Source: Yoonia sp. BS5-3 (GTDB lineage Bacteria; Pseudomonadota; Alphaproteobacteria; Rhodobacterales; Rhodobacteraceae). From it: a stretch of 64,000 bases of DNA. Positions 37,233-46,176 of this stretch are shown here, piece by piece. The notes beneath the pieces were generated by a model. The model did not search any database, had not been told where the DNA came from, and saw only the letters and a list, made by a program, of their open reading frames with translations. The stretch covers positions 3,808,001-3,872,000 of the forward strand of contig NZ_CP150951.2 in assembly GCF_038069655.2 (NCBI RefSeq), in the 5' to 3' direction. Positions within the stretch are counted from its first letter, which is position 1; every line of letters starts with the position of its first letter. The translations under genes and the position numbers were made by a program.

Positions 37233-37290
37233 ACTAAACCAGACAACGCCCCGCCGGATCGGACGGGGCGCTGGTAAAAAGGTCCCCGTC
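37205..37290 (+). promoter_or_regulatory. putative attenuator of asd with alternative hairpins
   Basis: Four segments can pair in exclusive ways. Segment 1 (TTGTCTGG, 37205-37212, inside the leader frame) pairs with segment 2 (CCAGACAA, 37239-37246). Segment 2 (CGCCCCG, 37247-37253, with CCAG) pairs with segment 3 (CGGGGCG, 37264-37270, with CTGG). Segment 3 (GACGGGG, 37262-37268) pairs with segment 4 (CCCCGTC, 37284-37290). This is the 1:2, 2:3, 3:4 design of amino-acid attenuators. The U tract after segment 4 is poor (TTCC), so a translational mechanism is not excluded. Confidence 0.6.
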
Positions 37291-37315
37291 TTCCGCAAAA
37301 CCAAGGAAGACAGAT

Positions 37316-38380
37316 ATGAATGCCCATACACCGCAACCCGCAAGCGTGATCGCCGCCCCTGTAATCGCCATCGTCGGCGCAACCGGCGTGGTCGGTCAGG
37401 CGCTGCGCGACAGTCTTGCGCGCAGACATTTCGCAGTGTCCGAGCTAAGGCTTCTGGCCTCTGCACGCTCAGCCGGACAAGTGCTACGCTTTGATGGCGC
37501 CCCGGTCACCGTACAAGAACTGACAGAGGATAGCTTTGCAGGGGTCGACATCGCCTTTTTCGCCGCAGGTGCCACGATTTCACGTAAATTCGCCCCCATC
37601 GCCGTCGCGGCCGGGGCCAAGGTGATCGACAATTCCTCAGCCTTTCGGATGCAAGAGGATATCGCGCTTGTGGTCCCCGAGGCGAACGCGCACGCCCTGC
37701 CCGCAGATGCCCAGATCGTGGCCAACCCCAATTGCATCGCCGCAATCCTAACCACCGCGTTGGCCCCGCTGCATCAGCGCTGGTCGATCACAAGACTGGC
37801 ACTCACAACTTATCAGGCAGCATCGGGCGGCGGGGCGGCCATGATGGATGAGCTCCGGGACGGCACCCGCGCCCTGCTTGAGGGCGCAGATTTTACACCG
37901 CAGGTTTTGCCCCATTCTTATGCGTTCAATTTCTTCAGCCATAATGCCGATATCGACCCCGAAACCGGTTACAATGGTGAAGAGCTCAAGGTGATCGCCG
38001 AAACCCGGCGCATCTTTGATCAGCCAAGCCTGCCGATCAGCGTCACCTGCATTCGGGTGCCGGTGCTGCGGGCACATGGTATCGCGCTGTCGGTGCGATT
38101 TGCCGATCACGTCGGCGCCGATAGCATTCGCAGCGCGCTTGACGGTGCACCGGGCCTGCGGCTGGTCGACGATCCCGCAAGCAACCATTTCCCCATGCCA
38201 AGCGAGGCTTCGGGCCAAGAGGATGTTCTGGTCGGGCGCATCCGCACCGATCTGGGCGATCCGTCGGGGCGGACCATCACGATGTTTGTCGTGGGCGATC
38301 AGCTGCTGAAAGGGGCAGCGCAAAACGCGGTGCAAATCGCCGAAACCCTGCAGGCGGCGGCTAAATCTCGCGCAGCTTAG
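37316..38380 (+). CDS. asd: aspartate-semialdehyde dehydrogenase
   Basis: Reduces aspartyl phosphate to aspartate semialdehyde, the branch point for lysine, methionine, threonine and isoleucine. The Rossmann motif AIVGATGVVGQ, the nucleophile motif ANPNCIA and SASGGGA-like QAASGGGAAM are present. NPNCIA replaces the more common NPNCST after the catalytic Cys. The 354-aa protein is a little longer at the N-terminus than usual. Its start has AAGGAAGA upstream; a putative leader peptide and attenuator precede it. A terminator hairpin follows. Confidence 0.93.
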   Translation: MNAHTPQPASVIAAPVIAIVGATGVVGQALRDSLARRHFAVSELRLLASARSAGQVLRFDGAPVTVQELTEDSFAGVDIAFFAAGATISRKFAPIAVAAGAKVIDNSSAFRMQEDIALVVPEANAHALPADAQIVANPNCIAAILTTALAPLHQRWSITRLALTTYQAASGGGAAMMDELRDGTRALLEGADFTPQVLPHSYAFNFFSHNADIDPETGYNGEELKVIAETRRIFDQPSLPISVTCIRVPVLRAHGIALSVRFADHVGADSIRSALDGAPGLRLVDDPASNHFPMPSEASGQEDVLVGRIRTDLGDPSGRTITMFVVGDQLLKGAAQNAVQIAETLQAAAKSRAA

Positions 38381-38389
38381 ATGCAACAG

Positions 38390-38420
38390 GCGCCCGTCCG
38401 ATCATTGAACGGGCGGGCGC
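38390..38420. terminator. terminator hairpin between asd and the convergent gene
   Basis: Eleven-bp stem GCGCCCGTCCG with CGGGCGGGCGC (one G-U pair), loop of 9 nt, followed by TTTAA. It separates asd from the convergent extensin-like gene and could serve both. Confidence 0.82.
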
Positions 38421-38421
38421 T

Positions 38422-39405
38422 TTAACGACAATAGGGGCCGCTGCGATAGCGCGCGGTATCAAAATGGAAGTGATCCAGATGAAACCGGTTTGATTCCGGC
38501 CCCAGCACGGTGCCAAACGGCCCGCAGGCGGCGCGCCACATCTGGCGCAGCTGCGCACCATGCGCAGCGCCGCTCCAATCAGTCAGCAGGGTCATTTCGC
38601 TGCCATCGCGCAATCCGATCCCGGCAATATCAATAGCGCGGCCAAAGGAATGTTCAGACAATCTGGCACCGGGCTGATTATTGCGGCCCCGGCAGGCGTA
38701 ATGGGCGACAACACGCAGTGATGCAACGCCCCCGCCTTCGCTGCCGACAGCCGGAATCACACCGCGCTCAACCCATGTTTTCAGGGCCGATGCGGTCCGG
38801 CAATCAATCGTGGCGGGGGTGCTGAGCGCGACACCCGCGACCGAGCGCACCCGCACCGCCAATCCGATACCGCAGGCGCCCGGGCCTGGCACCGCGCCCA
38901 CTACGGATCCCTGAATGGCAGGATCACCGCAAACCTGGCCACGCAACAAAGCCAGCCGCCGTTCTTCTGCGGCTGTTTCAATCGATGCGGGGCGCAGACT
39001 GGGGCGCGGCGATTGCCAAAGCGCATAGGGGCTGAAAGCAAAAAGGTTCTGCTCTGCGCGAAACAGTGGCCGTGTATGCGCGCCATAGGCCAGATCAGGG
39101 CGCTCATAAGGGCGGGCGCTGGGGCGCACCAACGGGGCGGCGGCCAGCGCGCCACGCGCAATCGGTCGCAGCGCCGGTGCGGGTGGTTGTGGTTGCGGCA
39201 ATACGAAATCTTCGGCCGGTATAGCCCACAGCCCCCTCTCTGCCCGGACCCAGGGGCGCGTCGGCCAGCTGATACTTTGCTCAGGGCGGTCAACACTGCG
39301 CGCTATAGGACGCATGGCAGGTGCGGTCTCGCGCGGCTCTGGCCGAATGTCCTGCGCGGCAAGCGGACCGATCCATAGACAGGCCAGAATGGCCGGCCAG
39401 CGCAT
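38422..39405 (-). CDS. extensin-like C-terminal domain protein
   Basis: A 327-aa exported protein (signal peptide ending LAAQ). The middle 150 residues are proline- and arginine-rich repeats of the type R-P-x-A-R (for example APALRPIARG, PLVRPSARP), likely unstructured. The C-terminal part is the extensin-like domain with SEHSFGRAIDIAG and FHLDHFHFD, which match the zinc-binding motifs of M15-like peptidoglycan peptidases. It probably acts on peptidoglycan in the periplasm. Its ATG overlaps the stop of the preceding dehydrogenase gene (TGATG). Confidence 0.85.
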   Translation of the reverse strand: MRWPAILACLWIGPLAAQDIRPEPRETAPAMRPIARSVDRPEQSISWPTRPWVRAERGLWAIPAEDFVLPQPQPPAPALRPIARGALAAAPLVRPSARPYERPDLAYGAHTRPLFRAEQNLFAFSPYALWQSPRPSLRPASIETAAEERRLALLRGQVCGDPAIQGSVVGAVPGPGACGIGLAVRVRSVAGVALSTPATIDCRTASALKTWVERGVIPAVGSEGGGVASLRVVAHYACRGRNNQPGARLSEHSFGRAIDIAGIGLRDGSEMTLLTDWSGAAHGAQLRQMWRAACGPFGTVLGPESNRFHLDHFHFDTARYRSGPYCR

Positions 39406-40328
39406 CACTCTTTGCGCGCCTTGCCACGTCCAAAATCAGGCGCATCAGTATCCTGCCCGGCCTCGATAATGCCGCGGCGGATGGCACGGGTGCGGGTAAA
39501 GTAGTCATGCAAGTGATCACCATCCCCCTGCCGGATGGCACGCTGCAGGGCGAACAACTCTTCTGTAAAGCGGCCCAGAATTTCCAGCGTGGCTTCTTTA
39601 TTGTTCAAAAATACATCGCGCCACATCACCGGATCAGAGGCCGCAATCCGCGTAAAATCCCGAAAACCGGCCGCCGAATATTTGATGACCTCGCTATCGG
39701 TGACACGGCGCAGATCATCGGCGACACCAACCATCGTATAGGCAATCAAATGCGGGGTATGGCTGGTGACGGCAAGCACCAGATCATGGTGTTCGGGGTC
39801 CATCTCTTCGACCAAGGCGCCCATGCCCTGCCACAGGGCAGAAAGGCGGGCCACAGCATCCGTATCGCTGCCCTGAACAGGGACGATAATCGTGTAACGA
39901 TTATCGAACAGCTCGGCAAAGCCTGCCCGGGGGCCCGAATGCTCGGTCCCGGCCAACGGGTGGGCGGGAATGAAATGCACGCCGTCAGGGATATAGGGGC
40001 CAACCGCCTCAATCACCGTGCGTTTGACGGACCCGACATCGCTGACGGTCGCACCGGGTTTGAGAACCGGGGCAATCTCAGCAGCAACGGCGCCCATGGC
40101 GCCAACAGGGACACAAAGCACGATCAGATCAGCGCCATCCGCAGCCTCTGCGGCGCTTTCAGCAACATGATCGCAAAGGCCAATCTCGCGGGCGGTCTGC
40201 CGGGTCTCGGCCGATTTGGCATAGCCCACGATTTGGCCAGCCAACCCATCACGGCGCATGGCATGGGCCATCGAAGACGCAATCAGCCCCAGGCCAATCA
40301 ACGCGACACGGTCATATACCTGCGCCAT
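39405..40328 (-). CDS. tyrC: prephenate/arogenate dehydrogenase
   Basis: A 307-aa TyrA-family dehydrogenase of tyrosine synthesis. The NAD-binding start is VALIGLGLIASSMAHA, and HPLAGTEHSGPRAGF and SHTPHLIAY contain the catalytic His residues. The ATG at 40328 overlaps the hisC stop (TGATG), and the extensin-like gene overlaps its own stop in the same way. Whether prephenate or arogenate is preferred cannot be told; the symbol tyrC is used loosely for the family. Confidence 0.92.
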   Translation of the reverse strand: MAQVYDRVALIGLGLIASSMAHAMRRDGLAGQIVGYAKSAETRQTAREIGLCDHVAESAAEAADGADLIVLCVPVGAMGAVAAEIAPVLKPGATVSDVGSVKRTVIEAVGPYIPDGVHFIPAHPLAGTEHSGPRAGFAELFDNRYTIIVPVQGSDTDAVARLSALWQGMGALVEEMDPEHHDLVLAVTSHTPHLIAYTMVGVADDLRRVTDSEVIKYSAAGFRDFTRIAASDPVMWRDVFLNNKEATLEILGRFTEELFALQRAIRQGDGDHLHDYFTRTRAIRRGIIEAGQDTDAPDFGRGKARKE

Positions 40329-41413
40329 CAAAGCGCGCCCTTAAACTGCGCCACAGCATGGGCGACACGGCGGCAACCGCTTTCATCCCCGACGGTGATA
40401 CGCAAGCAATGGGGCAGACCGTAACCCGCAACCTTACGCACGATGATCCCTTCGCTGCGCAAATGGGAATCGCAGGCATCCGCCTCGGCCTCATCGGCGA
40501 AACGGGCTAGGATGAAATTGGCCGTAGATGTATCGGACGGAACGCCCAGTTCGGCCAAAGCATTGGCCAGCCAATCGCGCCATTTGGCATTCTCAACGCG
40601 GCATTTTTCGGTATGGGCCGTATCGCGCAAAGCCGCCTCGGCCGCAGCAAGCGCTGGGGCCGACAGGTTAAACGGGCCGCGAATGCGGTTCAGCACGTCA
40701 ATGACCGCCTGCGGGCCATAGCCCCAGCCCACACGCATGCCGCCCAGGCCATAAATCTTGGAAAAAGTGCGGGACATGAAAACATTATCCCGGGCCTCAA
40801 CCAGGGCCTTGCCGGCATCAAAGCCATCCACAAATTCAGCATATGCACCGTCCAAAACCAGCATCGCCTGCGGGGGCAGACCCATCGCCAGGCGCTTGAC
40901 CTCAGCGCTGCCAATCATCGTCCCGGTCGGGTTGGCCGGATTGGCAATAAAGACCAGCTTTGTCTTTGGGGTGCAGGCTGCCAGAATGTTATCAACATCA
41001 ACGACACGCTCATTCTCGGGGACAACAACAGGGGTGGCACCGCAAGCGCGGGCATAGATCGGGTACATGGCAAAACCATGTTCGGTAAAGACCACCTCGT
41101 CACCGGGGCCCGCATAGGCCTCGGATAAAAGCTTCAGCACGTCACCGGAACCGACACCGCAAAAAACGCGGGCAGGATCGACATGCCAAATCTCGGAAAT
41201 GGCGCTGCGCAAGGCGGCATGATCGGTCGAAGGATAACGATGCAGATCATGACTGGCGCGCAATGCGGCCTCTTTGGCGGCATCGCTGGGGCCCAGCGGA
41301 TTTTCGTTCGAGGATAGTTTCAGAACATTATGCTTCCCCTCAAGATGGGACGCGCCGCCTTTATAAAGGGCAATATCCATGATGCCGGGTTGGGGTTGGA
41401 TACTATCAGCCAT
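40328..41413 (-). CDS. hisC: histidinol-phosphate aminotransferase
   Basis: A 361-aa class-I PLP aminotransferase of the HisC group. The cofactor lysine is in [20 protein letters not shown] (K at the sixth position), NENPLGPS and the NPANPTGT motif are typical. In this operon, with a TyrA-family dehydrogenase, it may also transaminate prephenate or 4-hydroxyphenylpyruvate. The start codon is clear and 81 bp separate it from the hydrolase gene upstream on the same strand. Confidence 0.94.
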   Translation of the reverse strand: MADSIQPQPGIMDIALYKGGASHLEGKHNVLKLSSNENPLGPSDAAKEAALRASHDLHRYPSTDHAALRSAISEIWHVDPARVFCGVGSGDVLKLLSEAYAGPGDEVVFTEHGFAMYPIYARACGATPVVVPENERVVDVDNILAACTPKTKLVFIANPANPTGTMIGSAEVKRLAMGLPPQAMLVLDGAYAEFVDGFDAGKALVEARDNVFMSRTFSKIYGLGGMRVGWGYGPQAVIDVLNRIRGPFNLSAPALAAAEAALRDTAHTEKCRVENAKWRDWLANALAELGVPSDTSTANFILARFADEAEADACDSHLRSEGIIVRKVAGYGLPHCLRITVGDESGCRRVAHAVAQFKGAL

Positions 41414-41494
41414 TTTCAGATCCGTGCAAAATCGTTTGGCCCGTTCTATCGCCCTGCTCCGGGCATGGCCAGTGGCAACATGGCCTTGGTTGAG

Positions 41495-42433
41495 CTAGCT
41501 TTGCTGATCAAGGAAACGGCGTAGCGCGCCTCCAGTCTCGACCGGCTGATCAAGCATTGGTAAGTGCCCACATCCAGCTGGCGTCACCATGGTACTGTCC
41601 GGCAAGGCCTGATGCAGAACATCAGCGCCAGAGATATGAAAAATGCGGTCCTGATCACACCAAACGATCAAGGATGGCTGCGCGATATCCGGCGCTAAAT
41701 CTTCTAATGGTGGGACATTGCTGCCGTTGACCGCCTCCCAAATGACCGCGTTATAGGCACCATTTTCAAGTTCGGCGGCGGCCCAGCTACGGGCGATTGG
41801 GCGTGGCAGGAACGGTTCTTTGGGGAAAAGCCATGCCATGCGTTCATCATATATGGCCTGAGTTGTTGCCACCAATGGCGCCTCTCCGTTCGCCAATGCA
41901 AGCTCCATATCGCTGGCAATGGGCGAGCTGACCCCAACCGGACTGCCAATAAAGGCAACCGACAAGACACGACTAGGATCGTCTGTGGCAATCTGTCCTG
42001 CGATCTGCGCACCCATCGAGTTTGCGGCAATATGGAAGGTGGAAACATCCATATTATCAAGCGCCTGCATGACGTTTTGAACCTGCCGTTCATATTCATA
42101 GGCAGCTGGCTCCAATTGGGGATTATCCCCAAACCCCGGCAAATCCAGCAGGATCACACGATATCCGTCCGAGACCTGCCGGGACATATCAATCCAATGT
42201 TCCTTACGGGCGAAAATACCATGGAGAAACACAACAGTGTCGCCTTCTCCCCCTTCCAGATATTGGACAGGTCCAAAAGACGTCTCGACAACACCAGGCT
42301 GCAAGCCAGAAAAGGCGTTCAAACCAGAAATCAAAACGCCCGCGGCGCGCTGTGGCCAAATCTCGGATACGGTAAAAAGGGCGGCCAACACGACAGCGCA
42401 ACCAATCACAAGACGACGCAATCCTCGAAGCAT
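41495..42433 (-). CDS. membrane-anchored alpha/beta hydrolase
   Basis: A 312-aa alpha/beta hydrolase with an N-terminal signal anchor (VIGCAVVLAALFTVS, about 9-23), so it is probably periplasmic. HGIFARKEHW is the oxyanion loop, AANSMGAQIAG carries the nucleophile Ser, and GCGHLPMLDQP the catalytic His. The target is unknown. The TetR gene is divergent 98 bp away, with inverted repeats between them, so it is likely the regulated partner. Confidence 0.86.
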   Translation of the reverse strand: MLRGLRRLVIGCAVVLAALFTVSEIWPQRAAGVLISGLNAFSGLQPGVVETSFGPVQYLEGGEGDTVVFLHGIFARKEHWIDMSRQVSDGYRVILLDLPGFGDNPQLEPAAYEYERQVQNVMQALDNMDVSTFHIAANSMGAQIAGQIATDDPSRVLSVAFIGSPVGVSSPIASDMELALANGEAPLVATTQAIYDERMAWLFPKEPFLPRPIARSWAAAELENGAYNAVIWEAVNGSNVPPLEDLAPDIAQPSLIVWCDQDRIFHISGADVLHQALPDSTMVTPAGCGHLPMLDQPVETGGALRRFLDQQS

Positions 42434-42455
42434 GGGAATTCCTAACCTCCAATAA

Positions 42456-42503
42456 ATAGACCGATTAGTATACCCATTGCCACAGGTAGACGAAACAGTC
42501 TAC
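42456..42503. promoter_or_regulatory. tandem TetR operators
   Basis: Two similar inverted repeats lie in the 98-bp divergent region: ATAGAC-CGATTA-GTATAC at 42456-42473 and GTAGAC-GAAACA-GTCTAC (perfect) at 42486-42503. Arms, spacer length (6 nt) and the 30-bp spacing agree, so they are good candidates for the TetR operator controlling both genes. Confidence 0.6.
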
Positions 42504-42531
42504 TAAAAACCAAACAACATCAAAAGACACT

Positions 42532-43107
42532 ATGCCAGCGCCCAAACGTGAACATCTTCTGCAAACCGCCGAATCCCTCTTTTCGAAAGAAGGGTTCAAA
42601 GGCATCTCAGTCGACCGTCTGATCAACGAAGCAGGCGTCGCGAAAATGACGCTCTATAAAGGGTTTGACAGCAAGGATGCGTTGATCTGCGAAACGCTCC
42701 GCAGACGCGCGAACCGGCTTGAGGCACTGGTCGCCCGCGTGATCCAGCATGCCGGTGCGGACCCCCAAACGCGGCTCCTCAGCTGCTTTGATGCCATGGA
42801 TATCTGGGCGACACGCGATGATTTCAACGGGTGCTATTTTATCAATGCACTCGGCGAATTCGGCGAAGAAGACCATGAGGTTGCCGATATCGTCCGCAGC
42901 TACAAAAACAGCTTCCTCAAGCAGCTCCAAGCGCTCTGCGAAGACTGTCACGTCCCAGAGCCGGAAACCACAGCGCAAAACATCCTGATGCTGATCGATG
43001 GCGCAACAGTGACGCGCATGACACTGGGCGACACAGCAAGCTATCAACGGGCCAAGACATTGGCAGCAGGCCTTTTACCCCAGGCAGATCAGGCCCAAAA
43101 ATCCTAA
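42532..43107 (+). CDS. TetR family transcriptional regulator
   Basis: A 191-aa TetR/AcrR regulator. The N-terminal helix-turn-helix is LFSKEGFKGISVDRLINEAGVAKMTLYKGFDSKD, and the rest is the ligand-binding helical domain. It is divergent from the membrane-anchored hydrolase and probably represses it through the paired operators. Its 3' end overlaps the convergent gene at 43104 by 4 bp. Confidence 0.93.
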   Translation: MPAPKREHLLQTAESLFSKEGFKGISVDRLINEAGVAKMTLYKGFDSKDALICETLRRRANRLEALVARVIQHAGADPQTRLLSCFDAMDIWATRDDFNGCYFINALGEFGEEDHEVADIVRSYKNSFLKQLQALCEDCHVPEPETTAQNILMLIDGATVTRMTLGDTASYQRAKTLAAGLLPQADQAQKS

Positions 43108-44051
43108 TCAGGATACGCCTCATCACGGATATCCAGCGCCAAACCCAACCGCGCAGCCAGATCGCGGGCGGCGTTTTCAAAGGCTTCGGCGTCCTCCGGT
43201 CTTTGCCCGACAAGTTCGGTCCAGACCGGCAGATCGTTTTGCCCTAGCGCGGCATGCAGACTGACCATCATCATCCCGGACCTTGCCGAATGCAGCCGGA
43301 CCAGCTTGATTTGCCTGACATCCGCAACCGGAATAATCTGCACGCGTCCCCCATCCAGCAGAACGGCGATATGGTCAGGCCCTGCAGAACCCAGGCCCAG
43401 ACCGCCGGGATAAGGCAAATCAGCAGGCCAATAATGGGTTCCTTTTGTGAATTGACGCCGCGCAGCATGGCCTTTGCCAGCCACGATCAGCGGCACATAT
43501 TGGCGCAAAAGATCACGCATCGGCGACGACAGATCGGGCAGCCAACCGGGCTCAATGAATAAGATGCAGGTGGCCCGCAGCTTTGGATCATCGACATAGG
43601 GCGGGCGGGACATCAGCGTTTGGTTGCGCTCGGGCGGGGCGATGCGAATTTCGATGGCGGCGGGGCCTGCCTGCCAGGTCCGGCTGACCAGATTGTCCGT
43701 CTCTCCTGACGGTTTTCCGGGGCCCAACTTTTCCTCTAACCAGACCTGCAAATCATGCAGGTTTTGATAGGGATCATCATGCAGGGCGTAATCAGCACGC
43801 AAGATTTCAACCTGCGCGTCAGGTTTGACAAACGCCGGATGATAGCCAAAGCGCAAGGGGCTCAGCCCTTCCAAAATAGACGGATCAGGCATTGCCGCAC
43901 AAACGCACCGCGCACCACCGTCCGCATGGCTGCCAAAATGGGCGATCCACGCGGCGCGGGACCACCAATAGGGAATGCGATGGGCCGCCAGCAGACGCCA
44001 AATGGGATTGCCCGGGAAAGAAAGGCTGAGGGGCGGTGTAAAATCGGTCAC
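43104..44051 (-). CDS. conserved protein of unknown function
   Basis: A cytoplasmic protein of about 315 aa, not recognised. It has PPLSLSFPGNPIWRLLAAHRIPYWWS near the start and a basic, glycine-rich middle (IVAGKGHAARRQFTKG). The frame is open to 44147, but a GTG at 44051 with AGGA eight bases upstream is the better start. It is divergent from the probable zinc-metabolism operon, with two repeat operators in between, so it may respond to the same signal. Confidence 0.68.
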   Translation of the reverse strand: MTDFTPPLSLSFPGNPIWRLLAAHRIPYWWSRAAWIAHFGSHADGGARCVCAAMPDPSILEGLSPLRFGYHPAFVKPDAQVEILRADYALHDDPYQNLHDLQVWLEEKLGPGKPSGETDNLVSRTWQAGPAAIEIRIAPPERNQTLMSRPPYVDDPKLRATCILFIEPGWLPDLSSPMRDLLRQYVPLIVAGKGHAARRQFTKGTHYWPADLPYPGGLGLGSAGPDHIAVLLDGGRVQIIPVADVRQIKLVRLHSARSGMMMVSLHAALGQNDLPVWTELVGQRPEDAEAFENAARDLAARLGLALDIRDEAYPD

Positions 44052-44155
44052 GTTGCAAATCCTGTACCGGCCACGCAGCAAAACCAAGGCCACTTCTGCG
44101 CCCCATAAAACACCAGTGGGCAACCACCAGCAACTACAGGTCTTCAATGGTCAAA

Positions 44156-44202
44156 TGTAACTTTTTAGGTTGCGATAAATCTCGTAACTGATTAAGTTAC
44201 GA
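44156..44202. promoter_or_regulatory. two copies of a 20-bp inverted-repeat motif upstream of the COG0523 gene
   Basis: TGTAACTTTTTAGGTTGCGA (44156-44175) and CGTAACTGATTAAGTTACGA (44183-44202) share 15 of 20 positions. The second is a perfect inverted repeat CGTAACT-GATTA-AGTTACG. They lie 30-76 bp upstream of the COG0523 start and within the gap to the divergent gene. Placement and gene context suggest Zur sites, but the motif has not been matched to a known Zur box. Confidence 0.55.
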
Positions 44203-44231
44203 TGCCTGCACAGCACAGATCGGAGTTCGCC

Positions 44232-45443
44232 ATGTCAGACACCCGCCTTCCCGTCACAGTCCTTTCCGGTTTTCTTGGCGCCGGAAAAACAACACTTTTG
44301 AACCGCGTTTTGAATAACCGCGAAGGGCGCCGCGTCGCCGTCATCGTCAATGATATGTCCGAGGTGAATATCGACGCGGACCTGGTGCGCGCCGATACCG
44401 AACTCAGCCGGACCGATGAAACACTGGTCGAAATGTCCAATGGCTGCATCTGCTGCACCTTGCGCGATGATCTGCTGGATGAGGTACGCCGCCTCGCTGC
44501 CGAAGGACGCTTTGACTATTTGCTTATTGAATCGACCGGCATTTCAGAACCGCTCCCGGTGGCGGCGACTTTTGATTTTCGCGATGAATATGGGGAAAGC
44601 CTGTCCGATGTCGCGCGGCTCGACACGATGGTGACGGTGGTCGATGCGGTGAACCTGCTACAGGATTATGCCAGCCATGACTTCCTCAAAGACCGGGGCG
44701 AAACCATGGGCAAGGAAGATGAACGCACGCTGGTGCACCTGCTGACCGACCAGATCGAATTTGCCGATGTGGTGGTCCTGAACAAGGTCAGCGATGCAGG
44801 GCCGGAACGGACCGATACGGCGCGCAAAATCATCCGCAGCCTGAATGCGGACACCAAGATCATCGAAACCGATCATTCCTTGGTCCCGGCAGATGCGATC
44901 CTGGATACAGGGCTCTTTGATTTTGCGCAGGCGCATGAGCACCCAATGTGGGCGAAAGAGCTTTATGGCTTTGCCGATCACACCCCCGAGACCGAAGAAT
45001 ACGGTGTGACATCCTATGTCTACAGGGCCAGACAACCTTTTATCCCCGAAAAGATCCTCGAGGTGCTCAATGGCGCCATGCCCGGGGTGATCCGCGCCAA
45101 AGGGCATTTTTGGATCGCGACACGCCCCGGCTGGGTGGCTGAGTTTTCGCTTGCCGGGACGCTGTCCAGCGTCAAACCGCTGGGCACATGGTGGGCCTCT
45201 GTTCCACAAGAACGCTGGCCAGACAATGAAACCGCCCGCAGCTATATGGCCGCACATTGGCAGGAACCTTGGGGCGATCGGCGGCAAGAGCTGGTCTTTA
45301 TCGGGGCGGGTATCGATTGGCCCGCACTGCGCAGCCGGCTGGACGCATGCCTGGTGCCTGCGGTGGTTGCCGCAGACCCTGAAAGCCTGCCCGCCTACCC
45401 CGATCCGTTCCCATCCTGGCGACGGGCCGAGGATGCTGCATGA
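44232..45443 (+). CDS. COG0523 (CobW/ZigA family) metal-related GTPase
   Basis: A 403-aa G3E GTPase of the COG0523 group. Walker A is [12 protein letters not shown], the family metal motif is [16 protein letters not shown] is the G2/G3 region, and LNKVSD the guanine-specificity motif. The C-terminal CobW domain follows. Subgroups of COG0523 with a DUF1826 gene next to them are known to be controlled by Zur and to act as zinc chaperones under zinc shortage. The start at 44232 is [10 protein letters not shown]; a longer frame starts upstream. Confidence 0.92.
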   Translation: MSDTRLPVTVLSGFLGAGKTTLLNRVLNNREGRRVAVIVNDMSEVNIDADLVRADTELSRTDETLVEMSNGCICCTLRDDLLDEVRRLAAEGRFDYLLIESTGISEPLPVAATFDFRDEYGESLSDVARLDTMVTVVDAVNLLQDYASHDFLKDRGETMGKEDERTLVHLLTDQIEFADVVVLNKVSDAGPERTDTARKIIRSLNADTKIIETDHSLVPADAILDTGLFDFAQAHEHPMWAKELYGFADHTPETEEYGVTSYVYRARQPFIPEKILEVLNGAMPGVIRAKGHFWIATRPGWVAEFSLAGTLSSVKPLGTWWASVPQERWPDNETARSYMAAHWQEPWGDRRQELVFIGAGIDWPALRSRLDACLVPAVVAADPESLPAYPDPFPSWRRAEDAA

Positions 45444-46072
45444 ACGGGGCAAATACTGCCACATATCGCACCAGCGCGGTGACGGTTGTTGATCAGCCGG
45501 AGCAACTCCAGGCCTTTCTCCAAGCTGATTGCCCGGCCGCCATTTGGCGCAGACAGGCGCGGCGGGATTTTCAGTGCTGGATCGACATGCTTGATCCAGC
45601 ACAGCTGCCGCAAGGGCGAATGATCCTGCCCGCGCAGTCTGTCCGAAAAGCCGGGTTTGAGCTTTGCGAGATGGCACAAACGCCGCCCGGACCTGACCGG
45701 GACCGGCTGATCGATGACATCGCGGCCCTGTCAGACATTTTCGCAGGCCTCATGCAGGCAGGGCATCTGCGGGTTCGGCTACAGGCAGTGAACTCGAACG
45801 CGTGCCGGCGTTTCCATATTGATGCGATCAGCGCGCGGCTGGTGTGCACCTATCGGGGGCCAGGCACGCAATACGGGTTCGCACAGGAAGGGGCGGACCC
45901 GGCCCGGGTCTTCAGCGTCCCCACCGGCGCGCCAATCCTGCTGCGGGGGACACAATGGCCAGAGCAGCCGGCAGCCGGGCTCAGGCACCGCTCACCACCG
46001 ATCGAAGGCACCGGTGAAACACGGCTGGTCCTGGTGCTGGATCCCGTCGTTGATCCAGCGGCCGATACCTGA
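45440..46072 (+). CDS. DUF1826 family protein
   Basis: A 210-aa protein starting in an ATGA overlap with the COG0523 gene. It carries [36 protein letters not shown] and [19 protein letters not shown], which together are typical of DUF1826. The family is a regular operon partner of COG0523 zinc proteins and is of unknown biochemical role. A terminator follows. Confidence 0.88.
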   Translation: MNGANTATYRTSAVTVVDQPEQLQAFLQADCPAAIWRRQARRDFQCWIDMLDPAQLPQGRMILPAQSVRKAGFELCEMAQTPPGPDRDRLIDDIAALSDIFAGLMQAGHLRVRLQAVNSNACRRFHIDAISARLVCTYRGPGTQYGFAQEGADPARVFSVPTGAPILLRGTQWPEQPAAGLRHRSPPIEGTGETRLVLVLDPVVDPAADT

Positions 46073-46110
46073 ACGATCTCTGAATAACGGGGAACAGGCC
46101 CAACAAAAAA

Positions 46111-46134
46111 GCCGCGCCCGAAGGTGCGGCTTTT
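46111..46134. terminator. bidirectional terminator between DUF1826 and rpsD
   Basis: Eight-bp stem GCCGCGCC with GGTGCGGC (one G-U pair), loop CGAA, with AAAAAA on one side and TTTT on the other. It lies between two convergent genes. Confidence 0.9.
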
Positions 46135-46176
46135 CCAGAGTGTATAAGGTACCGGGCAGCGCCTGCCCAGACAGCC

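Noticed and set aside
44658..45677. Minus-strand open frame of 339 codons inside the COG0523 gene
   Set aside because: Antisense shadow, composition rich in Pro, Arg and Cys, no known domain.
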